Source of the DNA: Ischnura elegans
Lineage: Eukaryota; Arthropoda; Insecta; Odonata; Coenagrionidae
DNA: 64,000 nt
Assembly: GCF_921293095.1 (NCBI RefSeq)
Contig: NC_060258.1
Span: 3,658,001-3,722,000, forward strand
Direction: 5' to 3'
In this document: piece after piece, positions 1-11,227 of the stretch
Numbering within the stretch: position 1 is the first letter of the stretch
Layout of the letters: each line of letters opens with the position of its first letter
Notes under the pieces: generated by a model
The model's database searches: none
Seen by the model: the letters and a program-made list of their open reading frames with translations, nothing else
What the model was told of the DNA's origin: nothing
Program-made: the position numbers and the translations under genes

Positions 1-357
1 TTGTTGGTAAGTACCTATATGTTGATATAATTATTTATATGATAATGATAAGATAATCTGTGCCGTGGTTGAGAGAAGAAGGTTGCTTTAGCCGTTTTCG
101 GATGTTAGCGAGACGAACGAAGGACAATTGATTTTTCTATGCAAAGCTTGACAAATTAGGGTGATTTGAGGTTTATTGCGTCCTCTAGTAAAAAATAAAA
201 AAGTTAATTTGTAAGTATCTAGTGTCCTTATGACTCAAAAAAATGAAGAATGCTATGATTATTGAAATTAAAAATAGAAATTTCGAAAGTATTCACGATT
301 AAAAAACGCAACGGTCTCTAAGGCCGCATGCCAAATTTACATAAATTAAATTTCGAA
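1..357. other. AT-rich sequence, no gene seen
   Basis: No open frame, RNA gene or repeat terminus can be supported here. It lies just outside the first copy of the triplicated segment that starts near position 358. Confidence 0.5.
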
Positions 358-1358
358 GGCCTGTATGCGTCAAAAATACAACTGAAACAAAAGCCAAAAA
401 TAATCAGCTCATAAGAACTGACTAATGATGGCCTGTGATTAAGATGAGTGCCAAAAAGCTACTTTTCTGCACTAAAATTGCAATAAGACTATTTCTATAT
501 GAATATAAAAATGAATATTTCGTTTAAATAGAGTTTCGGGATATCGCATTAAGACTGTCAACCTTGGAACAAGTATGTAATACACGGTGGCAAAAAACTT
601 CCTACGGATATAACACAAGAAATATTTGCTATTGACTCTTATCATAAATTACGTTCGAACTCAGTTGCAGCCTATTATATTAGATATTATGTTTTACTTC
701 AAAGGCATTCTTATATAAAAAGGCAATCACGCTATTATGCATAATTCAAAGAAAACTTATATGGAATGCGTTTGCAAATACTTACCCAATAGGTTAGGCA
801 AATCTAGTTGAAATTTGTATTCGCTCCTTCCTCGGCTCTCCTATTTCCAATGCAGAGAAGGCAATCCTGAAACGTAAAATAAATAACTTATGTTACTGAC
901 ATGGGAAAATTATAATACTCGTATGAAGTAAACCTTTCTTTAATGCCTTTTCAAACTTGCATAAATGTCAATACAAATTAATGGAAATATACTTCTCAGA
1001 GAAAAATAGTGAAGAAAAAATGACGGATCGTTTCCCCATGACTACACAACTCGATCGAGATCGATGGCGTAGGGTGAGGCCTCTACACCCACAGGAGAAT
1101 GGGCTTATCTAATCTTTTGTGAGGTATAAAACATGGAAGTTTAGAGAAAACCAATTTTTGACTCTGTTACTGATCTACTGGGTAAAAATTATAACGATCC
1201 TCTCAACTGAACATAATGGGAAAAACGGCAGATATAACTTTATACTATTTATCTTTGCATTGTTTGGTATTTTTTGCAGGGTTATTGAGATATAGTATCA
1301 CAAGATGGAGGTAATGGATTCTAAGCTAAACACACTGGATAACATCTACCCTCTAATA
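358..1358 (-). repeat. Triplicated segment, copy 1
   Basis: This is one of three diverged copies (others near 2340-3350 and 3560-4535). All share, in the same order, a block around 'ataagaactgacta', a block ending 'gcgtttgcaaatacttaccc', a conserved 80-bp core, a 'ttacacccacagagaatg' block and a terminal 'aatggattctaagct' block. Functional-looking signals read on the minus strand: a TATA-like TTATACC at about 1121-1130 (reverse complement), then the exon-like core at 866-786. Copy 1 is followed directly by a different dispersed repeat, which explains why the spacing from copy 1 to copy 2 (1,984 bp) exceeds that from copy 2 to copy 3 (1,209 bp). Confidence 0.75.
786..866 (-). other. Exon-like core, copy 1 (CxxC micro-exon)
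   Basis: On the minus strand an 81-nt block is bounded by a good acceptor (pyrimidine tract, TTTCAG) and a strong donor (GTAAGT). In the phase-0 frame it reads D-C-L-L-C-I-G-N-R-R-A-E-E-G-A-N-T-N-F-N followed by TAG. The splice signals and the CxxC-I-G...E-E-G-A-N frame recur in two paralogous copies. No known family is recognised. It could be the last coding exon of a small peptide gene, an untranslated exon, or part of a degenerate mobile element. Confidence 0.35.
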
Positions 1359-2106
1359 ATATACTCGTTGAGACGATCATCCGTACTCTTTTATCCAAGC
1401 AGTGACTAATGGAAGAATTCTTGTCCTGAGTCGTAATAAAAAGAGTACAATAGAGACTTATCCGCTCTCAAATCTTGATTATATTTGAGACGCTAATGGA
1501 ACGTATCTCTGAAGCAAACAGGAAGCATTACTTAAAGTGTTGATTACGTGTTTGGATCGTAAGAAGGTATTGAGGATGATATTCCAGCCTATCTTCATAA
1601 TTTTCATAGCTCTGCAAGTATTTGAACTCTCGTGGCTAAACTCAGCGTCCAAAGATAAATGGAGAAGCATTGCGTTCGCTAATCTCTCAATTTTCGATAT
1701 CTTATCTGCGCTTCACATTGACTCTGCCTTCACCTGTATTTGTCACCTCGGAGGAAAGGACTCCCAACATCTATCTATCGCAAACGCCGCTTTAGAATTT
1801 ATATCTACAAATCGCGTACAATTTAATGAACATTATCTCTGAGAACGTCAGAGATAATTGTTGTACTTATAATTGAAGAAATCAAACCCATTTCAGATTT
1901 CAGAGGGGGATTTTAGCATTAAAATTCAATGATTTTCATAAAATTTGTCTTAAAGTAATTCATTGGATGCGGAGATACACGCTTGGTAGGAGCTTACTTG
2001 GATTGTAAAAATATTTAAATGCCAGTTATGAATTTACTCATATTTTATAGCATTGTGCTGACAATGAATGTGCACAGGAAGAGTTGTCCCAACAATATTA
2101 ATTTAG
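1359..2106. repeat. Dispersed repeat family B, copy 1
   Basis: About 750 bp align clearly with 11228-12058: shared strings include 'ccaagcagtgact', 'gcgtccaaagataaatgg', 'gtcacctcggaggaaagg' and 'gaagagttgtcccaaca'. The 5' edge abuts the triplicated segment, so this copy probably inserted there. It contains an open stretch of about 100 codons at 1537-1842 that lacks an ATG start and known motifs. No terminal inverted repeats are evident; the class is unknown. Confidence 0.7.
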
Positions 2107-2339
2107 GTATTTGGAGGCACAAATTTGTCTTTTGTGTTTTTTACATTATAATATTATAAACTAAATTCACTTCTGCCTATTTTCATAATATGTGACCCCA
2201 CCTAGTCGCGTACCTAAAGATATGTTCTGTCAATGTACTTAAAATGTGCGGTAAATTTGTCGAACGGAAAGAAAAAAATGCTTCGAATGTCAACGAAGAA
2301 TATTTACTCGGAACAGGCTATATGTGCTTCCAGCCGGGT

Positions 2340-3350
2340 GGTTCCCCTCCATTCTGCCAGGAGTGCCATTCATTTTAAACAAAAGCAGTAAATAATTAGT
2401 TCACAAGAACTGCCTTATGCCGGCCTATGATTGAGGTAGTAAAAGAGCTATTTCTTAAATATTATTTTGCGATAGCCTTACGTCTCGTGGAAAAGGAATT
2501 GGTGGATTTCATTTGAAATAGATTTTCGTAGTGGTGTCTTTCAGCTACGGAATAATTACGAGGTAAACTGTGGCAAAAAATGTTTTTGGGATAAAACAAG
2601 AGACGTATTTACTATCCATTCTTACCATACATTACGTTCAAACTCAGTTGGTGTATTGTATTAGATAAAATCTTGCACTTGAATGGCATGCTTATTTTAA
2701 TAAGGCAATCACGCAGTAATTGGTAATTTATAAGAAAAAGCATAGATTAAATGCGTTTGCATGTACTTACCCAATAGGTTAGGCTATCTGGTTGAAACTG
2801 TTATTAGCTCCTTCCTCGTCTCTCTTATTCCCAATGCAGAAAAGGCAACCCTGAAACGTGGAATAAACTACTTCCGTTACTGAAATGGGAAAATGATTAT
2901 ACTCGTACGAAGCAAACCTCTTCCTTCAATACCTCTTCTAAGCTAACAGAAATATCAACCCAAAATGATGGACAAATACGTAAAGAAAACAGGTTTTGAA
3001 GAAGAAATGGCATATCAATGTGTCACATGCTACTCGCTCGAGATCTACTCATCCTGCGGCTTAAGAAGAGGCCTTTACACCCACAGAGAATGAGCTTATC
3101 CAATCTATAGTGCCTTTTAAGAAATTGAAGTGTAGGGATTGCCAATTCACGACACTGACAGTCATCGCTTGGACGAAAGTAATTACAATCCCCTCGACTG
3201 AACTTAATGGATTAGAAGGACATATATCACTTCTTATTATTTATATTTGGATAGATTGCGTTATTTTGCGAGATTTTTGATACATGGGATCACGAAATGA
3301 AGATAAATGTAATGGATTCTAAGCTGAACACACTGACTAGCTTCTACCCC
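2340..3350 (-). repeat. Triplicated segment, copy 2
   Basis: This is the second copy of the segment described at 358-1358, with the same block order and clear divergence. The TATA-like position reads TTAAAAGG here. The exon-like core lies at 2850-2771. Confidence 0.75.
2771..2850 (-). other. Exon-like core, copy 2 (CxxC micro-exon)
   Basis: An 80-nt minus-strand block lies between acceptor TTTCAG and donor GTAAGT. Frame 0 reads G-C-L-F-C-I-G-N-K-R-D-E-E-G-A-N-N-S-F-N and three more residues to TAA. Compared with copy 1 it has synonymous changes plus conservative R/K and L/F swaps, and the two cysteines are kept. Confidence 0.35.
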
Positions 3351-3559
3351 CACGGTCAATCCAGATACGAAAGCTGGTAGGCGTTGTGCTCACAATCAAA
3401 CAGTGAAAAGAACAAATGCCCAAGAACTGCATACGCATCTTCTTTAGGTCAACGATTTAAATAAAAACCAAAGAAATGTTTATTAAATAACTGCATTTTG
3501 TAGTGAAAAAACATAAACGGTACTGAAAAAAATTATAAATAGGTACTTATTTGTCGATA

Positions 3560-4535
3560 TTGCCTGTATAAATCGAAACTCCATCTGACACAAAAGTAAA
3601 AAATAATTGACTAATGAAGGTCCCTGAGTAAGATGGTCCAGACCGCTCACAAGCTTTTTTTACAAATTAACGTTGCAATAACTTTTTGCCCCATGAATAA
3701 AAAATGAAGATTTCGTTTAAATAGAGTTTAGAAATATCGCATTAATTCTAAGAGCCTTCGAAAAATACGTAATAGACGGTGGCGAAAAACTTTCTATGCA
3801 TAAAACACGTGAAACATTTGGTCAACATTCTTATCAAAAATTACCTTCAATCTCTGTTGATCGATTGTATTAGATTTAATCTTGTACTTTAAAGGCATTC
3901 TAATATATAAAAAAGGCTATCACGCTTTTATGCATAATTTGAAAAAATGTTTAGATTAAATGCGTTTGCATTTACTTACCCAATATAAAAGGCAACCCGT
4001 TAGTTATCGGTATTCGCTCCTTCCTCGGCTCTCCTACTCCCAATGCAGAGAAGGCAATCCTGAAATGTAAAATAAATTACTTGTGTTACTGACTTGAGAA
4101 AACTACTTCACTCTCATGAAGCAAACCTCTTCTTTCAATGCCATTTTTAAAATTACAGAAATCTTAATCCAAAACGATGGACAAATGCTTCTAAGATAAC
4201 AGGATTTGAACAACAAGATGGCTGAACTGTTCCCAGATGCAACACGAACGAGATATGCTCATCCTATGGCTCAGGAAGAGGCCTTTAAACCCACAGAGAG
4301 CGGGCTTATCTAATCTTTAGTGCCTTATAAAAAATGGAGGTGTAGGGATTGCCAATGATTGATGGTGCCAGTGAACGCTCGGGCGAACATAAATTCGACT
4401 GAACTTAGTGGATAAGAAGGATAGATATCATTTTTAACATTTTTTCTCCGGATTGGTTGTGATCTTTTGCGAGATTTTTGATATATGGGATCACGAGATG
4501 AAGATAAACGAATCGAAGCTTCCCAATCACTCCAT
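3560..4535 (-). repeat. Triplicated segment, copy 3
   Basis: This is the third copy, best preserved near the TATA-like TTTATAAGG (about 4324-4332, minus strand). The core exon lies at 4059-3980. Downstream on the minus strand a second acceptor-like TTTTGTGTCAG occurs near 3590; copy 1 has an equivalent TTTTGTTTCAG near 385. Confidence 0.75.
3980..4059 (-). other. Exon-like core, copy 3 (CxxC micro-exon)
   Basis: An 80-nt minus-strand block lies between acceptor CATTTCAG and donor GTAAGT. Frame 0 reads D-C-L-L-C-I-G-S-R-R-A-E-E-G-A-N-T-D-N and then TAA. The 3' half diverges from copies 1 and 2, but the CxxC half and both splice signals remain. Confidence 0.35.
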
Positions 4536-4693
4536 AGAAGGTGCGGCTTGGCAACTGAAAAATTGAAATTTGACTTTGAAAATTGATGACGAATTTTCGC
4601 CAGCACGCTGCGCTGTCACAGAAAGATGTATTCGCGTTGAATAATCTCCGCGTTTCGGCAGCAGCGCACAGGCGATTGCGCATTGGTTGTCGT

Positions 4694-4774
4694 TTATGGG
4701 AAGCTTAGGTATGATGGAAGCAGGCATGCAGGAGTAGCTGAAATAGTAGTGATGATTGCCAATAGTTTCATCAT
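4694..4774 (-). CDS. Possible signal-peptide-like micro-ORF (26 codons)
   Basis: Starting at tandem ATGs, the minus strand encodes M-M-K-L-L-A-I-I-T-T-I-S-A-T-P-A-C and nine more residues to TAA. The first 16 residues have the form of a secretory signal peptide (short basic start, hydrophobic core, small residues before the break). A TATA-like box and initiator-like AGTCACT lie about 200 nt upstream. The frame closes too soon for a mature peptide unless a splice or sequencing shift extends it, and no good donor is seen inside. It may be a decayed small secreted-peptide gene or chance. Confidence 0.2.
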   Translation of the reverse strand: MMKLLAIITTISATPACLLPSYLSFP

Positions 4775-4940
4775 TCAATATTACATTGAAGTTTTAATCA
4801 TAAATAACTCGAATATTTTCTCAACATAAGACAAGTGTTAAGCTCTAAATTAGACCAAAATCACATAAGAATTGAATTTAATTACCATAACACACATCCG
4901 TCATCGGTATTACCAGCTGAACACAGTGTGAGAGCTCCTT

Positions 4941-4978
4941 GCTAGTGACTACGGTCTCTTAAATACCAATTTATATAA
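4941..4978 (-). promoter_or_regulatory. TATA/initiator-like core promoter
   Basis: On the minus strand TATATAAATT (4978-4969) is followed about 28 nt later by AGTCACT, a reasonable arthropod initiator. A donor-like CAGCTG/GTAATA follows at 4914/4913. Spacing is right for a TATA-Inr promoter driving a short non-coding first exon, but the transcript is hypothetical. Confidence 0.25.
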
Positions 4979-4999
4979 TATAACTGTACCCTCATGATT

Positions 5000-7014
5000 G
5001 CGGAAGTTGAAGCAATTTGGGTAACTTGGCTGCGCCTAGTTGTTTTCGCAATGATGATCCCAAATAAATTTTTCTGATACCATTTCACGTCACTCATTTT
5101 CACTATCTGTACGTTATTTTCTATTTTTCATGTAGTTAGATTTAGGAGATAGAATGTAGCCATAATAATGCATAGGCAAGTGCCATCACTGATGATACAT
5201 GATTTACTACTATAATCGACACTTCTAATTTTAACGCAATCAACAGCAAGGAAGTAAATTTTGAGGAATGATGTGTCGCGAACATATAAAAACAACATTC
5301 ATATTGCGCGATTATCGAAATCATGAATCGACCTGTTCCCGGGCCAATGTTAAGGAGCCGACGACTCTCGCAATTCATTTCTTTTCGCAATTCAGAGCTG
5401 TCAAGGGCAATATTTGCCGATGGGGCTAGAGCTGTCGCCGCGTCGACGCAACGCAATGCTCTGAAGGTATCCTAGTCACCTGTACAATGTACAGTGGACA
5501 TGCATACTAATTATGGATGTCTAATTAGAGTTTTCCTATTGTGATCACTAACATTGCTGTAATCAATGCAAGAAATCATTTAAAAAATGCAAAATGCTTA
5601 AAAATGTCGTTAATTCTTTCAGAAGAGTTAATTATTGAAATACAAAAGAAATGTTATATTAAAAACACTGGTAACTCAATGAATTGACCATGGACTTGCG
5701 CAAAGGTGGGGTTAGAATGTATATTTTAGTGACATCAAATAACGCATAACCAAATTAAAACACAATGAATAGCCCAGTGACCAGGGCGGGCACATGTTGA
5801 GTTTTGTCTCAAATTTTATCCTACTCGTAAGACGGAAAAAGTTTTCCTCTCGTAGGCGCCGGCAGGAAAGTGCTATAGATGTTTTACTCAGTGGGTATTA
5901 AATCGAATGGCCATTCGAATGATTTAGGGAATGACCTTGCGAATTACCATCATTCACCGTCTGAAACTGAAATTCTCTGCATTCAAATGATTATTGGAAT
6001 AAAATTTAGACCATGTTCATATTTGCTTAAATGATTTCCATGAATGATATGAGCGTGCGGAGTCCATCTTGCTACTGGCACCACCTTGGAATTTTATGAT
6101 AATATATAATAAAATGGTCTCATTTGGTATGATTTTAATAACTACGGATACTTTAAAACATATAAAATTACCGAAGTCATGGCAACTTTTTTACCATAGC
6201 AATTGATATTTACTGTCCATTCTTTTGTTTTGGTACCTTAACATCTGAAGCTTTAACTGCGAAAATTACTAAATTCCATCAAATATCCGTAAACACTAGA
6301 TTAAAACAATTGAATAACTCTAGGCTGTATCCAAGTAAGTTAGCTCAAATATTTTTTTCTGAAAACTTGAAATGATATAATCTTATGATATTCATGCCAT
6401 TCGATACCAGGAATGTAAACAGTAAAATTTTTACCATAGCAGGCAATTACCGAAGAAGAGCCGAAAGCCATTCGTAGATGCCTTCTCCGCTCTTCTGAGG
6501 TTTTGATAAACACTCGGTGTCTCCTGTGACTGTTCGCTCGCCTCTCAGCCCTCCATTGTTAGCGGGAAGCCGTGCGAGTCGATCGCTCTTTCCCTACAAC
6601 CGTCGCCTTCTCTCGTCTTGTGTGGCACCTTGATTTAAGTTTCCGATGCATTTGATGCGCTGTGACACCCTCATAAAATCAGGGATAGCCATCGTGCTCA
6701 TAGTTAACAAAATCAAGAAATGTTGATTACGATCTCTAAAATTCCTCCCCGTTTTATACCGCGCGGAGTGCAAAATGAAACTTTACAAACAGCCCTTCCA
6801 CGGAAGTGATTGCACAACAGAGAGCAGTAAAATGGGCACAAGTGATGTCAGTTAATGAAGTTTTTTACATTTATTATAGAGCAATAATTTTTCTCTTTTC
6901 TTATTAAATGCAACTTAATTTTTCGTTTGAGTGAACATGTTTTCTTCGAAATTCATTCTCAGTTGCGGCTAGTATCGTTTCTTTCAAAGAATATATTAAA
7001 TTGAAACTGAATAA
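5000..7014. other. No gene identified; GC-richer patch at 6440-6690
   Basis: The stretch is AT-rich and has no supported open frame. Two GC-richer patches stand out (about 5320-5460 and 6440-6690); the latter includes several CpGs and could be an unassigned 5' exon or promoter, but no splice-consistent frame was found. Confidence 0.4.
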
Positions 7015-7490
7015 TCAGAAAAGTCGAACAATAAATACTTAATGTTCATTCCAAAATAACATTGCCATGCAATCTGTGATAGGTGAAAAAAAACTAAAAG
7101 GAGAATAACACTTGTTCCAAGAAAAACTACTTTTTCGGGATATTTCACAACTCGATATTTCACGAATTCGTACATGACCAAAGACACGATCGTTAAGAAG
7201 TAAAATGTTGTTTTTTTTCGTTATCACCAAATCACTCAATGTTATCCCTCTGATCCATTTCAATTTCTTCGCACGTTCGGTGGGAGAAAAGAGTAAGTGG
7301 TCACGCACACAGAATTCTGTCTAGAAAAAGCGATCGCTAATTTCCGAGAAAGATCAAAAGAGGTTGGAGTGGGAGATAAGAGGTGGACAGCAGGAGAATA
7401 CAAATAAGATAAGAAATAAACACGATGGGGATAAGCAGAGCGACGGCGCATTCCTGAAAGATTGAATCCTGTGAAAGGGGGTCTCCAAGG
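7015..7490. repeat. Dispersed repeat family C, copy 1
   Basis: It aligns over its length with 13198-13640. Shared strings include 'attgccatgcaatctgtgatag', 'gatatttcacgaat', 'agacacgat', 'gtggtcacgcacacagaattc' and 'gaaagattgaatcctgtgaaag' (partial matches). No terminal repeats or conserved coding motif were recognised. The right edge touches the family D element starting at 7491. Confidence 0.65.
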
Positions 7491-7735
7491 CAGTGGCCTG
7501 GCGAGAGGGGAGGTCCGGGGGGTCCGGACACCCCCCCTAAAATATGGGAACACAATTACTCACATCCATCAAAGAAAACAAAATATTGAAAATTCAATAA
7601 TTTTAAAAAGATTTCTTTGAAAAAATGAAGTTATTTTCAAAAATAAAAATTAGTTGAAACTATTCTGTTTAGTAGCCTGTTTAAAAAAATCCTGTTTTGG
7701 ATGCCCCAGAACGAAATAACTGACTACCCTACATT
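7491..7735 (+). mobile_element. Family D small element with G-rich CAGTGGC terminus
   Basis: It begins CAGTGGCCTGGCGAG, then a run of G/C-homopolymer sequence, then an AT-rich body. Two other members occur: 34903-35145, which keeps a right end reading GGCTACGCCACTG, and 38590-38834 in inverse orientation, beginning CAATGGCGTAGC. The CAGTGGCGTAGC-type terminus is typical of non-autonomous DNA transposons with hAT-like ends; that class is inference. No transposase is present. Confidence 0.6.
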
Positions 7736-7823
7736 TCCATGGTAATATTTATGACTCATTTGTCGGATGGTCATGGACATTTACAGGGGTGAAAGATGAG
7801 AAGACAGTGCGTAGAAAATCCCG

Positions 7824-8385
7824 GCGCTGCTGCGATGAAGGCTGCTAGCAGGTGGCAGAGTAACCAGCTTGCAGAAAGCGCTTGGCTTATTTTATTAGGA
7901 TTACTAATACCTTATCAAACGAAGAAACCATAGGAAATTTTAATGGGTGAATACTATGAGATATTTCCCTGAGCTCTTTGCCTCATGTATGCTTTGGTAA
8001 TCTCAAACTATGAATAACCATTATCTGGTCGTATAGATTCTAGGTCCCTGTGACGTCACGTGGAGTGGTATCGCATGGGCGCCAATCTGGCTTTTTCCAA
8101 ATGAAGTTAAAATTGACCATTAACATCTGTATAAACTGGGATTTCTAAAACCAAATAATTTGTATGTTATGGATTCATATATTGTGGGTAAGGAATCGCA
8201 ATCAATGCCTTTCGTCTTCTTTGATGAAGGAAACTATCCTATTCTGCCACTATTACTATCAATGATCCTCATTATTTTTTCCCTGTTATATCATATTACG
8301 CATTCAGAGTATTGAATATTCACAAGGGAATTCGAAAAAATGAGAATATGCGAGAGAATGCATTGTCTTATTGCCTAGTTCACAA
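7824..8385 (+). repeat. Family E repeat, tandem copy 1
   Basis: About 560 bp are repeated 795-807 bp downstream (8619-9192) and again inverted at about 32715-33035. A near-palindromic TGACGTCA (CRE-like) within GTGACGTCACGTGGAGTGG is part of the conserved core. A 233-bp spacer separates the two tandem copies. Confidence 0.75.
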
Positions 8386-8618
8386 TAGGGTCGTTTCCTA
8401 CTATGCTTTTAGTGTCTAAATCGAAAGATTATTACTCCTGGAGTACGCAATTCATCCTTTTAGATTTTTAAATCAAGATTTTTTTGCGATAAAGCAAATG
8501 CAAGATTTTCAAGCGCGCGAAAACGCGACGGGTAATTATGAATGCTGGAGAAACCCCGAGTGACGTCGTTCTGGTTCCCGCTGTCACTGTGTTAGGTGAC
8601 ATTGAGGCGAGGGTATGT

Positions 8619-9192
8619 GCGCTGCTGCTATGAAGGCTGCTAGCAGGTGGCAGAGTACCCTGATAGCAGGAAGCATTTGGCTTAAATAAGGATTATTATT
8701 ACCCTATCAAGCGAAGGAAACTTTGCGATCTTAGGCAATTTTAATAGGTGATTATTGGGAGATGTTTCTCTGAGCTCTGTGCCTCAAGCGTACACTGGTA
8801 GAGACGATGTAAAATTCCTATTTACTCGTATAGAAAGTAGATCCCTGTGACGTCAAATGGAGTGGAATCGCATGGACGCAAAACTGGCCTTTTTTCTAAT
8901 GAGGTTAAAATTGACCATTAACATTCGTATAAACTGGGATTTCTAAAACCAAATAATTTGTACATTATGAATACACCAGTGGTGGGAAAGGAATCGCAAT
9001 CAATGCCTTTCGTTTTCTTTAGAAAAGGAAAATGAAGGAAACTACCCTATTCTGACACTATTGCCATCAACCATCCTCATTAGTTTTTCCATGTTATAAC
9101 ATATTAAGCATTCAGAGTATTGGATATTTACAAGGGGATTCGAAAAATGAGAATATGTTGGAGAATGTATTGTCTCGTTGCCTAGTTCACAA
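8619..9192 (+). repeat. Family E repeat, tandem copy 2
   Basis: This is the second tandem copy of the 7824-8385 repeat, from GCGCTGCTGC to CCTAGTTCACAA. Homology stops at 9192, exactly where the sequence leading into the GC-rich foldback begins. The CRE-like core reads GTGACGTCAAATGGAGTGG here. Confidence 0.75.
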
Positions 9193-9224
9193 CTGCCGCA
9201 CTCGACTTGATTTGATAGCTCGAT

Positions 9225-9417
9225 GCTGTGCGAGAGTCTCGTCTCGGCGGTCGAGACGGGAATTTCATTTCTCTGCATTGTCGGGACGAGACTCCCTCGG
9301 CGCGGCGAAAGTCTCGCCTGGCAGTCGAGAGTCTTGACGAGACTCGTCCCGACAATGCCGAGACATGAAATTCGCGTCTCGAGATTCGTCTTGGTGGTCT
9401 CGAGAGTCTCGCACAGC
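9225..9417. repeat. GC-rich foldback (inverted repeat)
   Basis: Left arm GCTGTGCGAGA... pairs with right arm ...TCTCGCACAGC. The best inner stem pairs 'gcattgtcgggacgagac' near 9278 with its exact complement near 9340, around a loop of roughly 55-60 nt. GTCTCG/CGAGAC boxes recur throughout both arms. The patch is far richer in GC than its surroundings and contains no gene. It could be a foldback or MITE-type element inserted beside family E copy 2; no target duplication was identified. Confidence 0.7.
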
Positions 9418-11227
9418 CCCACTCGATTCCCGACCCGAGATCAACAAGTGCTCCTCGCACACCCTAGACACCTACGTCTGATTAAATTTAAATTTCAATT
9501 GCCAAAATGGTATGAAATATATTTCCTGACATTTAAAATTGTCCCGAACTCCGTTTCCTAGGGGGGTCACTTCCTATTCCCCCCGAAGCATATCCCTTGC
9601 TACAACACTGCACTACTGCAAAGGCCGCTCAAAGAATGTGATGGAAAAATATCCTTTGCATAAGGTAGCACTAAGGAAGATGGGATCGGAAAAGAAAACA
9701 ATTGGAAGTATGTACATTTACAATTCAGATTAATTTCTTTGATATTGTTCAATTATTTCCACTATTATAGGGGATGGCTATTGTGCCGTTATTTTTAAAA
9801 AATAAACAAAAAAAGTTTTGAAAATACTAATGGTTTTGGGATGGGAAAAGAGGATCCCAATGAAATTTATTATGCTACTATCGCTCAAGTGAAATTTTTA
9901 TTTATAGAACTATTTGTCGTTACACATTGTACGACGGGAAACATTTGAACAAGACAAACTATCTCTATTTTATCTCCGTCCGAATAAGTGACTGATATAC
10001 TGGTGTCTATTCTCACGAGCTCGTATCATGACGGCCGTTACTTTTATGTATACTATAGTGAACTGTATTAGGCGATGCATGTTGGGATCGTTCCGTGAGT
10101 TCCTATTCACATTTCTTCACGGCATGAAAACAGCAAACGGAATTGCTTTCAAAATACCCCACGCAATGCAAAACAGTTGTATTCAGAGAGAAAAAGACAG
10201 CCAATTTGCAGATTGGATGGGTAACTCAGAGGAAAACAGTTGAGTTGGAGGACATAATATCTAAATAAATTGGAGTGAAGCGCTCAACTTTAGTACGTAT
10301 TATTTGCATTGGAAAAAGGATCTGAATCCCTTCTTTGAAATGATATTGACTGCAGACATTGAATTGCATTTACATTCAGATTGAATGAAAAAAGTAGGTC
10401 AAATTGTCATGGAATTGCTGTGGCTGAAATTACTGGAAAAATAAATTCATACAGAGGTAACTTACACTGCTAACAGAAACTGGTTAGAAAATAGGAAAAG
10501 AGTAATAAGACCATTGTATGAGTAAAAATAATGTGTCATCGAGTTGATGTAAATATTTAAATAAAGCAAAGGATACAAACAGACAAAATACATCAATATT
10601 TCTCGCTCAATTATTATTGTATTTGCAACTCTCCATTTAATAATTTATTATAATATTTGTGTAACTCTTCAATAAAACGCGCTTCATATAACTTAATAAC
10701 CGTATTTGAAGATTGTGCCTCACGGCTGTGACGTTTAAAATAACTCTCTATCGGGAAATTTGAGGGAAGTTCCATTTTTTACGCATAACTCCGACAAAAT
10801 GTCATTTGATTGTCATCATTGACAGTGGTAATACCTAAACGCATTTACTTTCTATAAATAACTTGCATTCTGCTGAAATTACATGTCTGAATACGTATTT
10901 TTCGGTATTTTTCTTTCGAATGGTACTTAAAAAAAACGTTAAAACTCATTTGGTTCTTTGAAATACACGATTTTTTACTTTCCTGCTGTGGGGTAATGTA
11001 GCGCTTGGTCAATACCTAGCGTTGCAACGTATAGCGGTAGCTTTTAGAATCCTTCAGGTTCAGACATGAAGAAAAGCTATAAATTAATTTTAAAAAAAGC
11101 TTACCGCCGGAGTAGCCCTATATCAACGTTCATAGGAAAAAATGCTATTTGTTAAAGGAATTATTACCGCTCGCGTTTGCCGAGTTAGAAATGCACCGAA
11201 AAAATATCGAGCCCGTATGGCCGTATT
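9418..11227. other. No gene identified
   Basis: Several short open frames (for example 10028-10243, 71 codons) have no recognisable motif. A string near 9640 ('atggaaaaatatcctttgca') resembles part of family B near 11673, so old repeat fragments are present. Otherwise nothing can be supported. Confidence 0.4.

Noticed and set aside
1537..1842. 101-codon plus frame in family B repeat
   Set aside because: It lacks an ATG start, has no motif, and the frame is broken in the second repeat copy at 11.4-11.7 kb.
7260..7555. Minus-strand frames of 72-97 codons rich in P, S and L
   Set aside because: They cross the boundary between two repeat families and are not conserved in the paralogous copy at 13.2-13.6 kb.
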